From assembly GCA_043779285.1 (NCBI GenBank), contig JAYWEL010000180.1, positions 1-20,517 of the forward strand: a stretch of 20,517 bases of DNA, written 5' to 3'. The position numbers and the translations under genes were made by a program. Shown here in pieces: positions 14,036-20,517 of this stretch. Source of the DNA: MGR-bin208 sp043779285 (GTDB lineage: Bacteria; Bacteroidota; Bacteroidia; Chitinophagales; Chitinophagaceae). The notes below the pieces were generated by a model. That model did no database searches. It was not told the DNA's origin and saw nothing but the letters and a program-made list of their open reading frames with translations. Position 1 is the stretch's first letter. Every line of letters begins with the position of its first letter.

Positions 14036-16390
14036 ATGTTACATGAAAAGTTTCAAACATACTGTTTTTATCTGATTGCCCTAATTGCTATCAGCATTAT
14101 GTTCAGCTTTTCATCCTGCAAAACTACCGATGTAAGTTACAGATTACCGACCATCGTAAAACAATATCCGGAAAACAACCCATTTGTTTTTAAAACCAAT
14201 ATCAAGTTAGAAGGAAATTTTACAAACGATGAAAAAAATTCATTTTTATCCCGATTAAACAATCAGTTGGATGATAGCATGCGGGTAAGGATAGTTGAAA
14301 AACTTTCCTGGCAAGTGATGAAAAAACCGCCTGTATACAACTCAGAAAATGCAGATAAATCAATTGACTTTATGAGAAGTTTGTTGAAATCGGAAGGATA
14401 TTTCCATGATAGTCTCCGATATGATACCCTGACAATAGTTAAAGAAAATAGAAAAGGAGATCAGTTAAGAACCATTGTAAATTTCCATGTTAGCCCCGGC
14501 AAATTAATCCGATTTGACTCAATCAGTTTTAATTTTAAAAACCCGGAATTGCAGGCACTTGCTATTAAAAATAAGCATGAGTCATTCGTTAAAAAAAATA
14601 ATGCTTTCTCACAACCGGTAATTTCAAAAGAATTAGACCGTCTTGTTGACATTTATAGAAACAACGGATACATGCGATTTACTCGAGATGAAATAATTGG
14701 TCTTTGGGATACATTGGATGTTTCACTCTTGAATCCTACGTTCGATTTGTTTGAGCAGATTCAACTTTTAGAAAAACTAAGACAGCGCAGAAATAATCCA
14801 ACCGTGGATGTGGAAGTTCGGCTTAGGCCAGGGTTGGATAGTAGTAAATTAACCAAATATTATATTGGTGCTATTACAATTTATCCCGATTTCAGTAAAG
14901 ATACAATTGGGATTTCGCAAAAGATTTATGATGTAAATGGCAGCAAGATCATTTCCAATCACCAATTATTTAAACCTGGTTTTTTACCGACCAATGTTTA
15001 TTTCAAAAGAGGCGATTTATATAATCAACGAAATTATTTCAAAATCATAAACCGTTTTAATGCTTTAGGTGCCTGGCGACTGGTAAATTTTGAACAAATT
15101 CCCAGAAACGATACAGACACAGTTGACTTAAATTTGCGATTAACACCTGCCGAAAAATATTCGTTTACTGCAAACCTGGAAGGAAGTATCAATACCGCTA
15201 ATTACCTAGCCGGAAACCTTTTTGGATTGGGCCTAAACCTTGGTCTGCAAAATCGAAATTTTGGCATGGTTTCTAATCAATCCAATACCAATATCCGATT
15301 TGGAACTGAGTTGAATGTTTCTAAAGGACAGCAATTTGTACAAACCAGGCAATTTGTAATCAGCCATAATATCTTTTTCCCACGTACGATCCCGAAATTT
15401 TTTCCCTTACCGGAAAAATACAGGGAAAATATAAAAACAATTCTTTCAATAAACGCTGCACGCACAGAACGAAGAAATCTTTTTGACCTGACCACTTTTA
15501 ACTCTTCCTGGGGATATGAAATGCAATGGAAGAACAAACTTTTTTCCTTAAAGATTCCGAATGTTGAATTCTCTAATTTGCAACCAAAGGACAGTTTGAA
15601 AAAGCTTTTTTTATTAAACCCATCCTTACCATTGATATTTAATGATGGCTTGGTTATATCAACTATTGGAAGTTATTTTGTCAGCAACTTTAAAAATAAT
15701 TTTACCACATCATTTAGAATGAATGCAGAACAATCGGGTTTACTGACCGGATTGATCAGGAACAAAACATTGGATAGTAATCTTTACCGTTTTTTTAAAC
15801 TAGATACTGAATTCAGGGCATCCAAAAAAATCAGAAAAAATGAATTGGCCTTTAGAGCTGTTGCTGCAGTAGGAATAGAATTTGAATCAACGACTGATCC
15901 TCAAAAACGAAAATATCTCCCGTTTTTTAAACAATATTTTGCCGGCGGTCCTAATAGTATGCGGGCATGGGGAATCAGGAAATTGGGTCCAGGATCAACT
16001 TCTAAACCATTCTCGTCTAGTCCTGATCGATTTGGTGACATTCAGTTTGAGATGAATGCCGAATACCGTTTTTATATTACCAGTATTTCGGGAGTAAAAA
16101 TAAACAGTGCATTATTTACAGACATTGGGAATATTTGGTTTCTCCGCCCCCACCCCGATTTCCCAAATGGGGATTTTAAATTCAGCAATTTTACAAAAGA
16201 TCTGGCAGTGGGTATTGGTACGGGATTGCGGATAGATTTTGATTTTTTCCTGATACGGCTTGATTATGCTTTTCAGGCAAGAAACCCATCCAGCGCAGAT
16301 CCTTTAGTACAACACAAATGGTTTTACAACTGGAAATTTGACACCTGGAAACAAGGACAATTACAGTTAGGCGTAGGCTATCCTTTTTAA
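14036..16390 (+). CDS. tamL: TamL-like outer-membrane assembly lipoprotein (Omp85/BamA superfamily)
   Basis: From ATG 14036 the protein has 784 residues. The N-terminus ends in a lipobox-like FSSC, making Cys28 the likely lipidated residue. Residues to about 390 look like POTRA domains (for example GKLIRFDSISFNFKNPELQ and YYIGAITIYPDFSKD). The rest is a 16-strand barrel, with the Omp85 loop motif in GGPNSMRAWG (Met642-Trp645) and a terminal aromatic residue in GVGYPF. A BamA-family protein with a lipid anchor is the known Bacteroidota TamL. It works with TamB in outer-membrane biogenesis, but tamB is not next to it here. The stop overlaps the convergent truB stop by four bases. Confidence 0.88.
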   Translation: MLHEKFQTYCFYLIALIAISIMFSFSSCKTTDVSYRLPTIVKQYPENNPFVFKTNIKLEGNFTNDEKNSFLSRLNNQLDDSMRVRIVEKLSWQVMKKPPVYNSENADKSIDFMRSLLKSEGYFHDSLRYDTLTIVKENRKGDQLRTIVNFHVSPGKLIRFDSISFNFKNPELQALAIKNKHESFVKKNNAFSQPVISKELDRLVDIYRNNGYMRFTRDEIIGLWDTLDVSLLNPTFDLFEQIQLLEKLRQRRNNPTVDVEVRLRPGLDSSKLTKYYIGAITIYPDFSKDTIGISQKIYDVNGSKIISNHQLFKPGFLPTNVYFKRGDLYNQRNYFKIINRFNALGAWRLVNFEQIPRNDTDTVDLNLRLTPAEKYSFTANLEGSINTANYLAGNLFGLGLNLGLQNRNFGMVSNQSNTNIRFGTELNVSKGQQFVQTRQFVISHNIFFPRTIPKFFPLPEKYRENIKTILSINAARTERRNLFDLTTFNSSWGYEMQWKNKLFSLKIPNVEFSNLQPKDSLKKLFLLNPSLPLIFNDGLVISTIGSYFVSNFKNNFTTSFRMNAEQSGLLTGLIRNKTLDSNLYRFFKLDTEFRASKKIRKNELAFRAVAAVGIEFESTTDPQKRKYLPFFKQYFAGGPNSMRAWGIRKLGPGSTSKPFSSSPDRFGDIQFEMNAEYRFYITSISGVKINSALFTDIGNIWFLRPHPDFPNGDFKFSNFTKDLAVGIGTGLRIDFDFFLIRLDYAFQARNPSSADPLVQHKWFYNWKFDTWKQGQLQLGVGYPF

Positions 16391-17067
16391 ACTGTTCTGT
16401 TTATCCTGTTTTCAAAATCTTCCATACTGTCTGCATCTTCCAGTTTAAATTCGCCTATTCTTGTCCGGCACAAACTACTTAAATAAGCTCCGCATCCAAT
16501 TTTATTCCCAAAATCAAATGCCAGACTTCTGATATACGTTCCGGTTGTACAAACTACCCGAAAATAAACTTTGGGTAATTCAATCCGGGTAATTTCAAAT
16601 TCGGAAATAGTGACGGTACGTGATTCCATTTTTACTTCTTTCCCTTCTCTCGCCAATTTGTACACCCGAACCCCGCCCATTTTAATGGCTGAATGAATGG
16701 GAGGAACCTGGCTTATTTCTCCGATAAAATCTTTGGTTGCAAACTTTATATCATCTTCTGTTAAATGGCTGAATGATTTTTCATTTTCCGGAATACTTTC
16801 CAGGTCATAGGTCGGCGTTGTTGCACCTAAGGTAAATGTACCCGTATATTCTTTTTCCTGCGACATATATTCATTGATCTTCTTGGTATATTTTCCGGTA
16901 CAAATTATCAGAAGTCCGGTTGCCAATGGGTCCAGCGTTCCGGCATGACCTACTTTTTTAATTTTTATAAGGTTTCTGATTTTTCGAACTACATCAAATG
17001 AAGTCCATTCAATTGGTTTGTTAATTAATAAAACCCTTCCTTCCTCAAAATTATTTTCTGTTTGCAT
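16387..17067 (-). CDS. truB: tRNA pseudouridine(55) synthase
   Basis: TruB converts U55 in the T-loop of most tRNAs to pseudouridine and acts as a tRNA chaperone. The 226-residue protein shows LLINKPIEWTSFDVV at 13-27 and the catalytic motif GHAGTLDPLATG with Asp46. YTGTFTLGATTPTYDLES, QVPPIHSAIKMGGVRVYKLAREG and TGTYIRSLAFDFG follow in the normal order. It is shorter than E. coli TruB (314) because it lacks the C-terminal PUA domain, as is common in this phylum. It overlaps the convergent tamL end by four bases. Confidence 0.96.
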   Translation of the reverse strand: MQTENNFEEGRVLLINKPIEWTSFDVVRKIRNLIKIKKVGHAGTLDPLATGLLIICTGKYTKKINEYMSQEKEYTGTFTLGATTPTYDLESIPENEKSFSHLTEDDIKFATKDFIGEISQVPPIHSAIKMGGVRVYKLAREGKEVKMESRTVTISEFEITRIELPKVYFRVVCTTGTYIRSLAFDFGNKIGCGAYLSSLCRTRIGEFKLEDADSMEDFENRINRTV

Positions 17068-17083
17068 GTGTATTCAATGTTTG

Positions 17084-17111
17084 CAAATGTAAGGTTTGAA
17101 AATATATTCAA
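17084..17111 (-). promoter_or_regulatory. Promoter of truB
   Basis: On the minus strand TTG (17111-17109) is followed after 17 bases by TACATTTG (17091-17084), a perfect -7 box. The start would be about 12 bases before the ATG at 17067. Confidence 0.45.
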
Positions 17112-17173
17112 TTATTAAGGTTGTGTATCGTTAATTTAAACAGCTATTTATTAATTTTACTTTTTATGAAACT

Positions 17174-17668
17174 ATGAATACAAATAAGATTTACATCCGT
17201 GCTATTGAACAAAAAGATAACCCATTATTAGCTACTGTTGTTAGAAACACATTGGCCGAATTCGGGGCCAATCATCCGGGAACTGTTTATTATGATACTA
17301 CGACCGATTCGTTATTTGAAGTTTTTCAAACAAAAAATGCCGCCTATTTTATTGCAGAATTGAATGAGAAACTTGTTGGTGGTGCGGGTATTTATCCAAC
17401 CGAGGGACTACCAGAAGATACTTGTGAACTGGTGAAAATGTATCTTTTACCTGAAGCAAGAGGAATTGGATTAGGTAAAACCCTGATTGAAAACTGCATT
17501 GTAAAAGCAATGGAAAATGGTTTTAAACGGATTTACCTGGAAAGCATGCCTGAATTAAGTCAGGCTCTGAATGTATATGCCAAATTTGGCTTCGAATACC
17601 TTTCAAAACCCATGGGAAATACCGGACACTTTGGATGCAGTTTATGGATGCTGAAAGAGTTGTATTAA
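17174..17668 (+). CDS. GNAT family N-acetyltransferase
   Basis: The 164-residue protein is a single GNAT fold. The acetyl-CoA-binding motif A is LVKMYLLPEARGIGLGKTLIE (about 85-105), with the R/Q-G-x-G-x signature as RGIGLG. It is followed by KRIYLESMPELSQALNVYAKFGFEYL, the usual motif B. An acetyl group is transferred from acetyl-CoA to an amine or a protein; the substrate cannot be read from sequence. The gene stands alone between truB (divergent) and the SprT-like gene (convergent). A possible -7 box TACTTTTT lies at 17158-17165, close to the start. An ATG at 17166 gives only a three-codon frame. Confidence 0.9.
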   Translation: MNTNKIYIRAIEQKDNPLLATVVRNTLAEFGANHPGTVYYDTTTDSLFEVFQTKNAAYFIAELNEKLVGGAGIYPTEGLPEDTCELVKMYLLPEARGIGLGKTLIENCIVKAMENGFKRIYLESMPELSQALNVYAKFGFEYLSKPMGNTGHFGCSLWMLKELY

Positions 17669-17726
17669 TAATGCCGCTACAAGACAGGCATTACTATAAA
17701 ATAATCTATCTAATACCAATACACGA

Positions 17727-18350
17727 CTAATCAACAACCTGTAAAACCTTATACATGGGACTAAACAGGTATTTTTTTCCGGTATTGACTTCGGTACATG
17801 TAAATCGCTTTCGAAGTTTATTTCCTTTTTGAAAAATCCTTCCATCATCTAAAACAAACATCGCTTTCACCGGCAATTCTTCAACCAATATCAACCTTGA
17901 ACTTGCATGATCATAGTTTCTAAAAACCCGCACTAATCCATCTTCTGCACAACTGCTTGCCGCCGGATTCGATAAAGTCTTTAATAATTCTGCTTCAATA
18001 TCTACAGGGAAAACTTTATTGCTGATAAACTGTGCAAGCATCTGACCATATAACAATTTCCATTCTTTACCATGTGACAATACTTTGTTGCCATGCTTCT
18101 CAAACGTTAATAAATGAGCTAATTCATGTAGTAAGGTTACCAGGAACTCGTAGACATTCAGGTTTCCATTTACGCTGATATGATGATTCCGGTTTGCTGT
18201 ACGATGTTTATAATTGCCCAGTATAGTTTTTCGCTCCTTAGCAACCGTCAGGTGAACCTTGTAAAAATGGAGATACCTATTTACCGTATCAAATGTGCCG
18301 GCAGGTAAAAAATGTTGTAATTCATTGATCGGAACTTCTTTCTTAGGCAT
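17727..18350 (-). CDS. SprT-like zinc metalloprotein
   Basis: The 207-residue protein carries HELAH at 75-79 (His75, Glu76, His79) and, 14 residues on, HGKEWK with His93. Together they form the zinc site of the SprT/SPRTN fold. A KHRTANRNHHISVN segment precedes it, as expected for the first strand region. The bacterial family is poorly characterised, while eukaryotic SPRTN cleaves DNA-protein crosslinks. The C-terminal 80 residues (FTCTEVNTGKKYLFSPMYKV) may form a zinc-less version of the SprT C-terminal domain, since the usual cysteine pairs are absent. Its start overlaps the AtpI-like gene by 8 bases, making it the last gene of a five-gene operon. Confidence 0.85.
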   Translation of the reverse strand: MPKKEVPINELQHFLPAGTFDTVNRYLHFYKVHLTVAKERKTILGNYKHRTANRNHHISVNGNLNVYEFLVTLLHELAHLLTFEKHGNKVLSHGKEWKLLYGQMLAQFISNKVFPVDIEAELLKTLSNPAASSCAEDGLVRVFRNYDHASSRLILVEELPVKAMFVLDDGRIFQKGNKLRKRFTCTEVNTGKKYLFSPMYKVLQVVD

Positions 18351-18750
18351 CTTTTTTCTGGTTCATCAATTTATAGAGAATTGAAACTTCAAGGAAAAGA
18401 TAGACCAGATATAAACCCATACCGGTGAAGAATGACGGCTTATTAAATGTTGATTTAAAAATCAACAGATATGCTACTGTAGCAATAATAATTACAAAAA
18501 ACTTCATCATCATACTTCCCATTATCGAACGAAAAAATGCATGCGGATTACTGTTTGACAAACTCTTTTTTGCCAGGTAAAACGAAACAAATGTCAAGCT
18601 ATAGATCATTAGATTTATAACAACCAATACCCGAATATCAAAACCCCATTCAGTTAAAAATTTGAACCCGAAGATGAAAAATGTGGTGAGAATCAGAAAC
18701 AATATTGTGATTGTGGAAAAGGGACCGGTTTTATTTTTTATCATCATCAT
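18343..18750 (-). CDS. AtpI-like small integral membrane protein
   Basis: The 135-residue protein has four predicted membrane helices: near 12-30, 41-59, 76-97 and 106-127. From position after atpZ and helix count I take it for the AtpI-like protein that in Bacteroidota lies between atpZ and the F0 genes. Its function may be Mg2+ entry or c-ring assembly, as proposed for AtpI; similarity is too low for certainty. It starts inside atpZ: the sequence ATGATGATG is read as Met-Met-Met here and as Asp codons there. Any of the first three ATGs could be used. No atpB gene follows. Confidence 0.7.
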   Translation of the reverse strand: MMMIKNKTGPFSTITILFLILTTFFIFGFKFLTEWGFDIRVLVVINLMIYSLTFVSFYLAKKSLSNSNPHAFFRSIMGSMMMKFFVIIIATVAYLLIFKSTFNKPSFFTGMGLYLVYLFLEVSILYKLMNQKKDA

Positions 18751-18970
18751 TTTTTCTTTTCGACGTTTCTATGATTATTTTATACAAGATCAATGCTAAA
18801 GTGACCAAGGGAATCAGCCATACTAAAAGCGGAATTCCTATTGCAATCCACTGGTCTGCCTGATAGCCCAAAAATACGGCTATTGCTAGTGAAATGAATA
18901 ATTGCATGCCAAGACTGGCATATCTGGATAGTTCTTTGTACGATTTATTTGACTGCTGTCTGGGCTTCAT
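18731..18970 (-). CDS. atpZ: AtpZ/AtpI family protein
   Basis: The 79-residue protein has two membrane helices (about 19-37 and 44-66) around a short loop with GYQADQW, and a basic-acidic tail ending NDDDKK. This is the pattern of AtpZ, a small protein of ATP synthase operons. AtpZ, with AtpI, forms a Mg2+/Ca2+ transporter in alkaliphilic Bacillus. It begins 26 bases before the bactofilin stop and overlaps the next gene by 20 bases, so translation of the three is probably coupled. The ATP synthase subunit genes it normally precedes are not in the window. Confidence 0.82.
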   Translation of the reverse strand: MKPRQQSNKSYKELSRYASLGMQLFISLAIAVFLGYQADQWIAIGIPLLVWLIPLVTLALILYKIIIETSKRKNDDDKK

Positions 18971-19361
18971 TGGTACTCATTTCTACAACATTAGCACCCA
19001 TATGACACTGTCCGTTGAAAGTTGAACTTGGTTCAATCTGTAATTTAGCCGCGAAAATATTTCCTTCTACAACCGAATCTCCACGCAACAATAAAATATC
19101 TTTTATTTTAATATTACCGGATACTTTACCTACAATGTCTGCCTGGTTGCCTGAAATATCTCCTTCCACATACCCTGTTGCGCCAATAATTATTTTTGCC
19201 TGACAGTTGATGTTACCTACTATAGTACCGTCAATCCGGATATCATTCGCACTGCTGATATCTCCTTTTAATTTGGTACCCTGTCCAATAAGCGTTGTTC
19301 CATTACCGGAAGAGTTTAATTTTTCATTACTCATGTTCGTTTCAGATTTTGTCTTAAACAT
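18945..19361 (-). CDS. Bactofilin (polymer-forming cytoskeletal protein)
   Basis: The 138-residue protein consists of a polar N-terminal stretch and a right-handed beta-helix with short repeats rich in Gly, Ile and Val: KLKGDISSANDIRIDGTIVG, VEGDISGNQADIVGKVSG and VVEGNIFAAKLQIEPSSTFN. This is the bactofilin (DUF583) fold, about residues 28-122, which polymerises without nucleotide. Bactofilins shape cells and scaffold cell-wall enzymes. The start at 19361 begins MFKTKSETN; an internal Met at residue 10 is possible. It lies 11 bases after the coiled-coil membrane protein gene, which may be its anchor or partner. Confidence 0.93.
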   Translation of the reverse strand: MFKTKSETNMSNEKLNSSGNGTTLIGQGTKLKGDISSANDIRIDGTIVGNINCQAKIIIGATGYVEGDISGNQADIVGKVSGNIKIKDILLLRGDSVVEGNIFAAKLQIEPSSTFNGQCHMGANVVEMSTNEAQTAVK

Positions 19362-19372
19362 AATTTATGTTT

Positions 19373-19768
19373 TTATTCATTACTAAATTCATCTTTAGGC
19401 ACAATAATTTTTGTTGTGTCGAGTTTTATAGATATATCTCCACTTAAAACTTTTTGTATCCCATCGATATATTGTCCTTGAAAATGAATTTGCTTTTCTA
19501 ATGAATCAGTCCTGAATTTTAAGTTTCGATACTCTCTGCCCAATCTAAGATCATCATACCCCGGTATATAATATTTCAACGGGGTAAAAACAATCAACGC
19601 AACCGTGAAGCCAACTAAAACAACAAAAATGCTGCTCATAACAATATAAACACTCAAACGGGAAAGTTTAAAAGTTACCACCTCCTCATATGTATCATCA
19701 TTCATTATCAGCAACCGATATCGGTTTCGCAATCGTTTTAATGTAGAACCGGCATCCAATTTCATCAC
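19373..19768 (-). CDS. Coiled-coil membrane protein resembling the N-terminus of M23 peptidases, without peptidase domain
   Basis: The 131-residue protein has a basic cytoplasmic start with RNRYRLLIMNDDTYEEVVTF (about 15-34), one membrane helix (about 40-62), FTPLKYYIPGYDDLRLGREY (from about 61) and a short coiled coil. It ends in KDEFSNE. From memory, this N-terminal layout (RYRL...NDxTxEE...LSRL, then FTPL.YIPGY) is that of Bacteroidota M23 peptidases of about 290-320 residues. Here the stop comes right after the coiled coil and bactofilin begins 11 bases later, so the catalytic domain is absent rather than frameshifted. A -7-like box TACCTTTA lies upstream at 19793-19786. Function is unknown; a membrane link for bactofilin is a guess. 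Confidence 0.75.
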   Translation of the reverse strand: MMKLDAGSTLKRLRNRYRLLIMNDDTYEEVVTFKLSRLSVYIVMSSIFVVLVGFTVALIVFTPLKYYIPGYDDLRLGREYRNLKFRTDSLEKQIHFQGQYIDGIQKVLSGDISIKLDTTKIIVPKDEFSNE

Positions 19769-19908
19769 ATGCTGAGTTTAAAAAATAAAGGTAATAAATA
19801 CCGATTTGTATATAAGCCTTTAAATATAGGTTTTAAAGGAAAATAATAGCAGCAATTTATAATAAAAGATTTAAAAATCAGTTTATAAGACAATAGATTG
19901 CGCACATA

Positions 19909-20517
19909 ATGAGAATTGCATTTCAGTTCGTTTTTACTGCTTGTTTCCTGATACTTACACATTTGCCGAATTCCACATTTGGTCAGAAAGGAGAACAACT
20001 GGATATTAAAAAACCAAAAGAACTGGATTCAAGGGTTCTTCGTTCAGAAAAATCGGACCAGGGAAAATTTAGCCTGCCAAAAAGGTTCTTTCAAAATGGC
20101 TTTACCCATTACAATTATTTCTTTAATGCCAATACCAAACTGAATGATATTGTGGAATCGGCAAAAGCTGCATATAAAGATGACTTTTCCGAATTATTGT
20201 CTTTCTACAATTTCAGTTTAGATAAAACTTTAAGTGACAAAGAACAGTTAGATTCCGTCATTTATAAATCGTCAACCGGTATTGTGTTACATGATCTGCG
20301 TAATGATTGGATTGATAACTTGTACCTGCTTTGGGGGATCTCCTATTATTTACAGAAAGAATTTGATTCAGCTTATTATACTTTCCAATATATAAATTAT
20401 TCATTCGCAGAAAAAGAAAAAGACGGTTATTACAAATATATCGGTAGTAGAATGGATGGGAATAATGCGCTTTCCATTGCTACAAAAGAAAAAAACAGTC
20501 TACCCAAAAAAATATTC
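19909..20517 (+). CDS. Secreted protein, probably TPR type, 3' end outside window
   Basis: An ORF runs from ATG 19909 to the window edge, 203 codons without a stop. It begins MRIAFQFVFTACFLILTHLP with a probable signal peptide ending near FGQ. A charged linker follows, then helical pairs such as NDWIDNLYLLWGISYYLQ and EFDSAYYTFQYINYSF, which look like a TPR helix pair. From memory, Bacteroidota have large envelope TPR proteins starting this way, and the T9SS/gliding protein PorW/SprE is one such type. I cannot say that it is the same protein. It is divergent from the bactofilin operon with 140 bases between them, which may hold promoters for both. Confidence 0.75.
   Translation, partial: MRIAFQFVFTACFLILTHLPNSTFGQKGEQLDIKKPKELDSRVLRSEKSDQGKFSLPKRFFQNGFTHYNYFFNANTKLNDIVESAKAAYKDDFSELLSFYNFSLDKTLSDKEQLDSVIYKSSTGIVLHDLRNDWIDNLYLLWGISYYLQKEFDSAYYTFQYINYSFAEKEKDGYYKYIGSRMDGNNALSIATKEKNSLPKKIF

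Noticed and set aside
17669..17693. TAATGCC...GGCATTA hairpin after the acetyltransferase stop
   Set aside because: The 7-bp stem has an 11-base loop and no T tract, so it is a weak terminator at best.
1..20517. Insertion sequences, prophage genes, tRNAs, CRISPR repeats
   Set aside because: I looked for transposase motifs, regularly spaced repeats and long direct or inverted repeats and saw none; gene order and base composition look uniform by eye.

Overview
The window looks like a chromosomal segment of a Bacteroidota bacterium, most likely near the Chitinophagaceae. The evidence is AT-rich DNA, many promoters with the Bacteroidota -7 box TAnnTTTG, no obvious Shine-Dalgarno sequences, and phylum-specific genes: a type IX secretion plug protein, a lipid-anchored TamA-like protein (TamL), an AtpZ gene beside a bactofilin, and DUF4160. 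There are no insertion sequences, prophage genes, CRISPR arrays or tRNA genes. The order is that of a stable core region.

Layout. Bases 1-150 hold the start of a DUF4160 gene cut by the window edge. Bases 196-4707 are a minus-strand tryptophan operon, trpE-trpG-trpD-trpC-trpF. In front of trpE lies a complete ribosome-mediated attenuator: a 19-codon leader peptide with three consecutive Trp codons, an antiterminator that includes the end of that leader ORF, and an intrinsic terminator. Bases 4895-6622 encode a c-type cytochrome and a lipoprotein of the PQQ-dependent sorbosone/glucose dehydrogenase type, probably an extracytoplasmic oxidation pair. Bases 6777-9730 carry a secreted S9 serine peptidase with a strong terminator and a small secreted protein starting at TTG. 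Bases 9737-10532 carry a transaldolase of the small FSA-like family and, upstream of it, the SRP 4.5S RNA gene (ffs). Bases 10646-13277 carry the T9SS plug protein divergent from a LolC/E-type ABC permease, with an operator-like palindrome between their promoters. Bases 13282-17067 hold a SpoU/TrmH rRNA methyltransferase, tamL and truB, packed with almost no spacing. Bases 17174-17668 encode a GNAT acetyltransferase. Bases 17727-19768 form a tight minus-strand operon: a coiled-coil membrane protein resembling the N-terminus of an M23 peptidase, a bactofilin, AtpZ, an AtpI-like membrane protein and a SprT-like metalloprotein. At the right edge a secreted protein, probably TPR-type, starts and runs out of the window.

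How the genes work together. The trp genes make tryptophan from chorismate up to indole-glycerol phosphate; trpB and trpA are not in this window. The attenuator lets trpE be transcribed only when the ribosome stalls on Trp codons. Several other genes serve the envelope: plug protein (protein export), TamL (outer-membrane assembly), LolC/E-type permease, bactofilin and its partner. The best candidate for something little described is the trp leader. Next are the bactofilin operon, in which a peptidase-like gene has no peptidase domain and the AtpZ/AtpI pair is detached from the ATP synthase genes, and the palindrome at 11992-12011.
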